Below are positions 63,329-64,000 of a stretch of 64,000 bases of DNA, one piece after another. The first letter of the stretch is position 1. Each line of letters begins with the position of its first letter. Under the pieces are notes generated by a model, which was not told the DNA's origin, made no database searches, and saw only the letters and a list, made by a program, of their open reading frames with translations. The stretch comes from Amia ocellicauda (Eukaryota; Chordata; Actinopteri; Amiiformes; Amiidae): the NCBI RefSeq assembly GCF_036373705.1, contig NC_089852.1, forward strand, positions 37,754,207-37,818,206, given 5' to 3'. The translations under genes and the position numbers were made by a program.

Positions 63329-64000
63329 GTAGGAGGCACTTCATTTTTAATATCGGCAGTGTTTGCTGTACGCGCCGTCTATTTGAGATCGCTGAGCTGC
63401 GTTGAAATGCGCGGCTGCTGAACAAAAGCACCCAGTGTTTTGGGGGTTTGGTGACGGGAGCGGTGTGGTGCATATCAATGGACAAGCCAGACAAAGCTGC
63501 CTCTGCCTGTAAATATTACTGGCACTGGGGTGGCTGAGCCAAAACTTGTCATTATTTGGTGTATGGGCCTGGTGGGGTGTACTGCTCCACGCGTGGCGGG
63601 TTTGTGCTGTCTGGCTGCGCCGCGGGTCGTGCGTGTGGGGCTGGAGCTGCTGTGGTCGCCCGGATCTGTGCGTGTTGTCAGCCAGCAGGAATGCCAGTGT
63701 TTTAAAGAGGGTTATGTAAACCCCGGCGAGCTGTGCAGGATATCGGCTCTGATCGCTCGGCGGGATGCTTTCTGCACGCCATCCGACAATAACACAATCC
63801 CGACCATGCAGTCATTGCCTGTCCCTCGGTCATCATTGCATGCATGGATGTATATTGACGTAAGTGTGAATGTGGTCATTTCAGCTGAAACTTCGTGTCT
63901 CGCCCCAGACATTGTGTTTTGTTCTCTATTTATTGATTGGTTGGTTGGTTGATTGATTGATTGATTTATTCCATATATAAACTCCTCGCTTTTAGCTTCA
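63329..64000 (+). other. cul5 first intron (start)
   Basis: CpG-rich at first, then AT-rich. It ends in a TGAT/TGGT tetranucleotide tract at about 63933-63968. A 140-codon plus-strand frame at 63530-63952 has no recognisable domain and is probably a by-product of GC-rich sequence. Confidence 0.7.

Noticed and set aside
63530-63952. 140-codon ORF after the cul5 first exon
   Set aside because: No recognisable domain and no splice support. Its place in the first intron and its skewed composition point to chance.

Overview
This window is nuclear DNA from a vertebrate, most likely a ray-finned fish. It is AT-rich, its genes are split by GT-AG introns, and it is littered with Tc1/mariner elements, a CR1/L2-type LINE, a tRNA-derived SINE and microsatellites. 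The dispersed LINE and SINE types and the tetrapod-like gene neighbourhood suggest an early-branching lineage (gar, bowfin or sturgeon type). The lineage is inference, made without a database search.

Eight protein-coding genes can be read exon by exon. From left to right: alkbh8 (minus, first six coding exons only); sln (sarcolipin, plus, 31 aa); an unnamed 156-aa single-pass membrane protein with four PPxY motifs (minus, 3 exons); kbtbd3 (minus, 2 coding exons, 605 aa); elmod1 (minus, 11 coding exons, 334 aa); slc35f2 (minus, 8 coding exons, 389 aa); rab39a (plus, 2 exons, 215 aa); and cul5 (plus, first coding exon only, at the right edge). This is the neighbourhood of human 11q22.3, with local differences: sln lies between alkbh8 and elmod1, and kbtbd3 and the PPxY gene are inserted there too.

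The genes are not an operon or a functional cassette. They cover tRNA wobble modification (alkbh8), SERCA regulation (sln), BTB-Kelch adaptor function (kbtbd3), Arf-family GAP activity (elmod1), solute transport (slc35f2), vesicle traffic (rab39a) and ubiquitin ligation (cul5). They sit together through conserved synteny.

The rest is mostly non-coding. The elmod1 introns carry a complete but dead Tc1 element and a short hAT-type MITE with a perfect 8-bp target duplication. The roughly 15 kb between rab39a and cul5 is a transposon landing zone: nested Tc1 copies, a MITE inside a Tc1, a mariner-like fragment, a LINE 5' half carrying an esterase-type ORF1, and an uncharacterised element with many GATATC motifs.

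I found no CRISPR array, prokaryotic operon, retrovirus or clearly new multi-gene system. The least explained items are the PPxY membrane protein, a possible two-exon small ORF at 50.5-51.2 kb, exon-like pieces at 55.6-56.9 kb, the GATATC element, and a 96-bp perfect palindrome at 1.1 kb.
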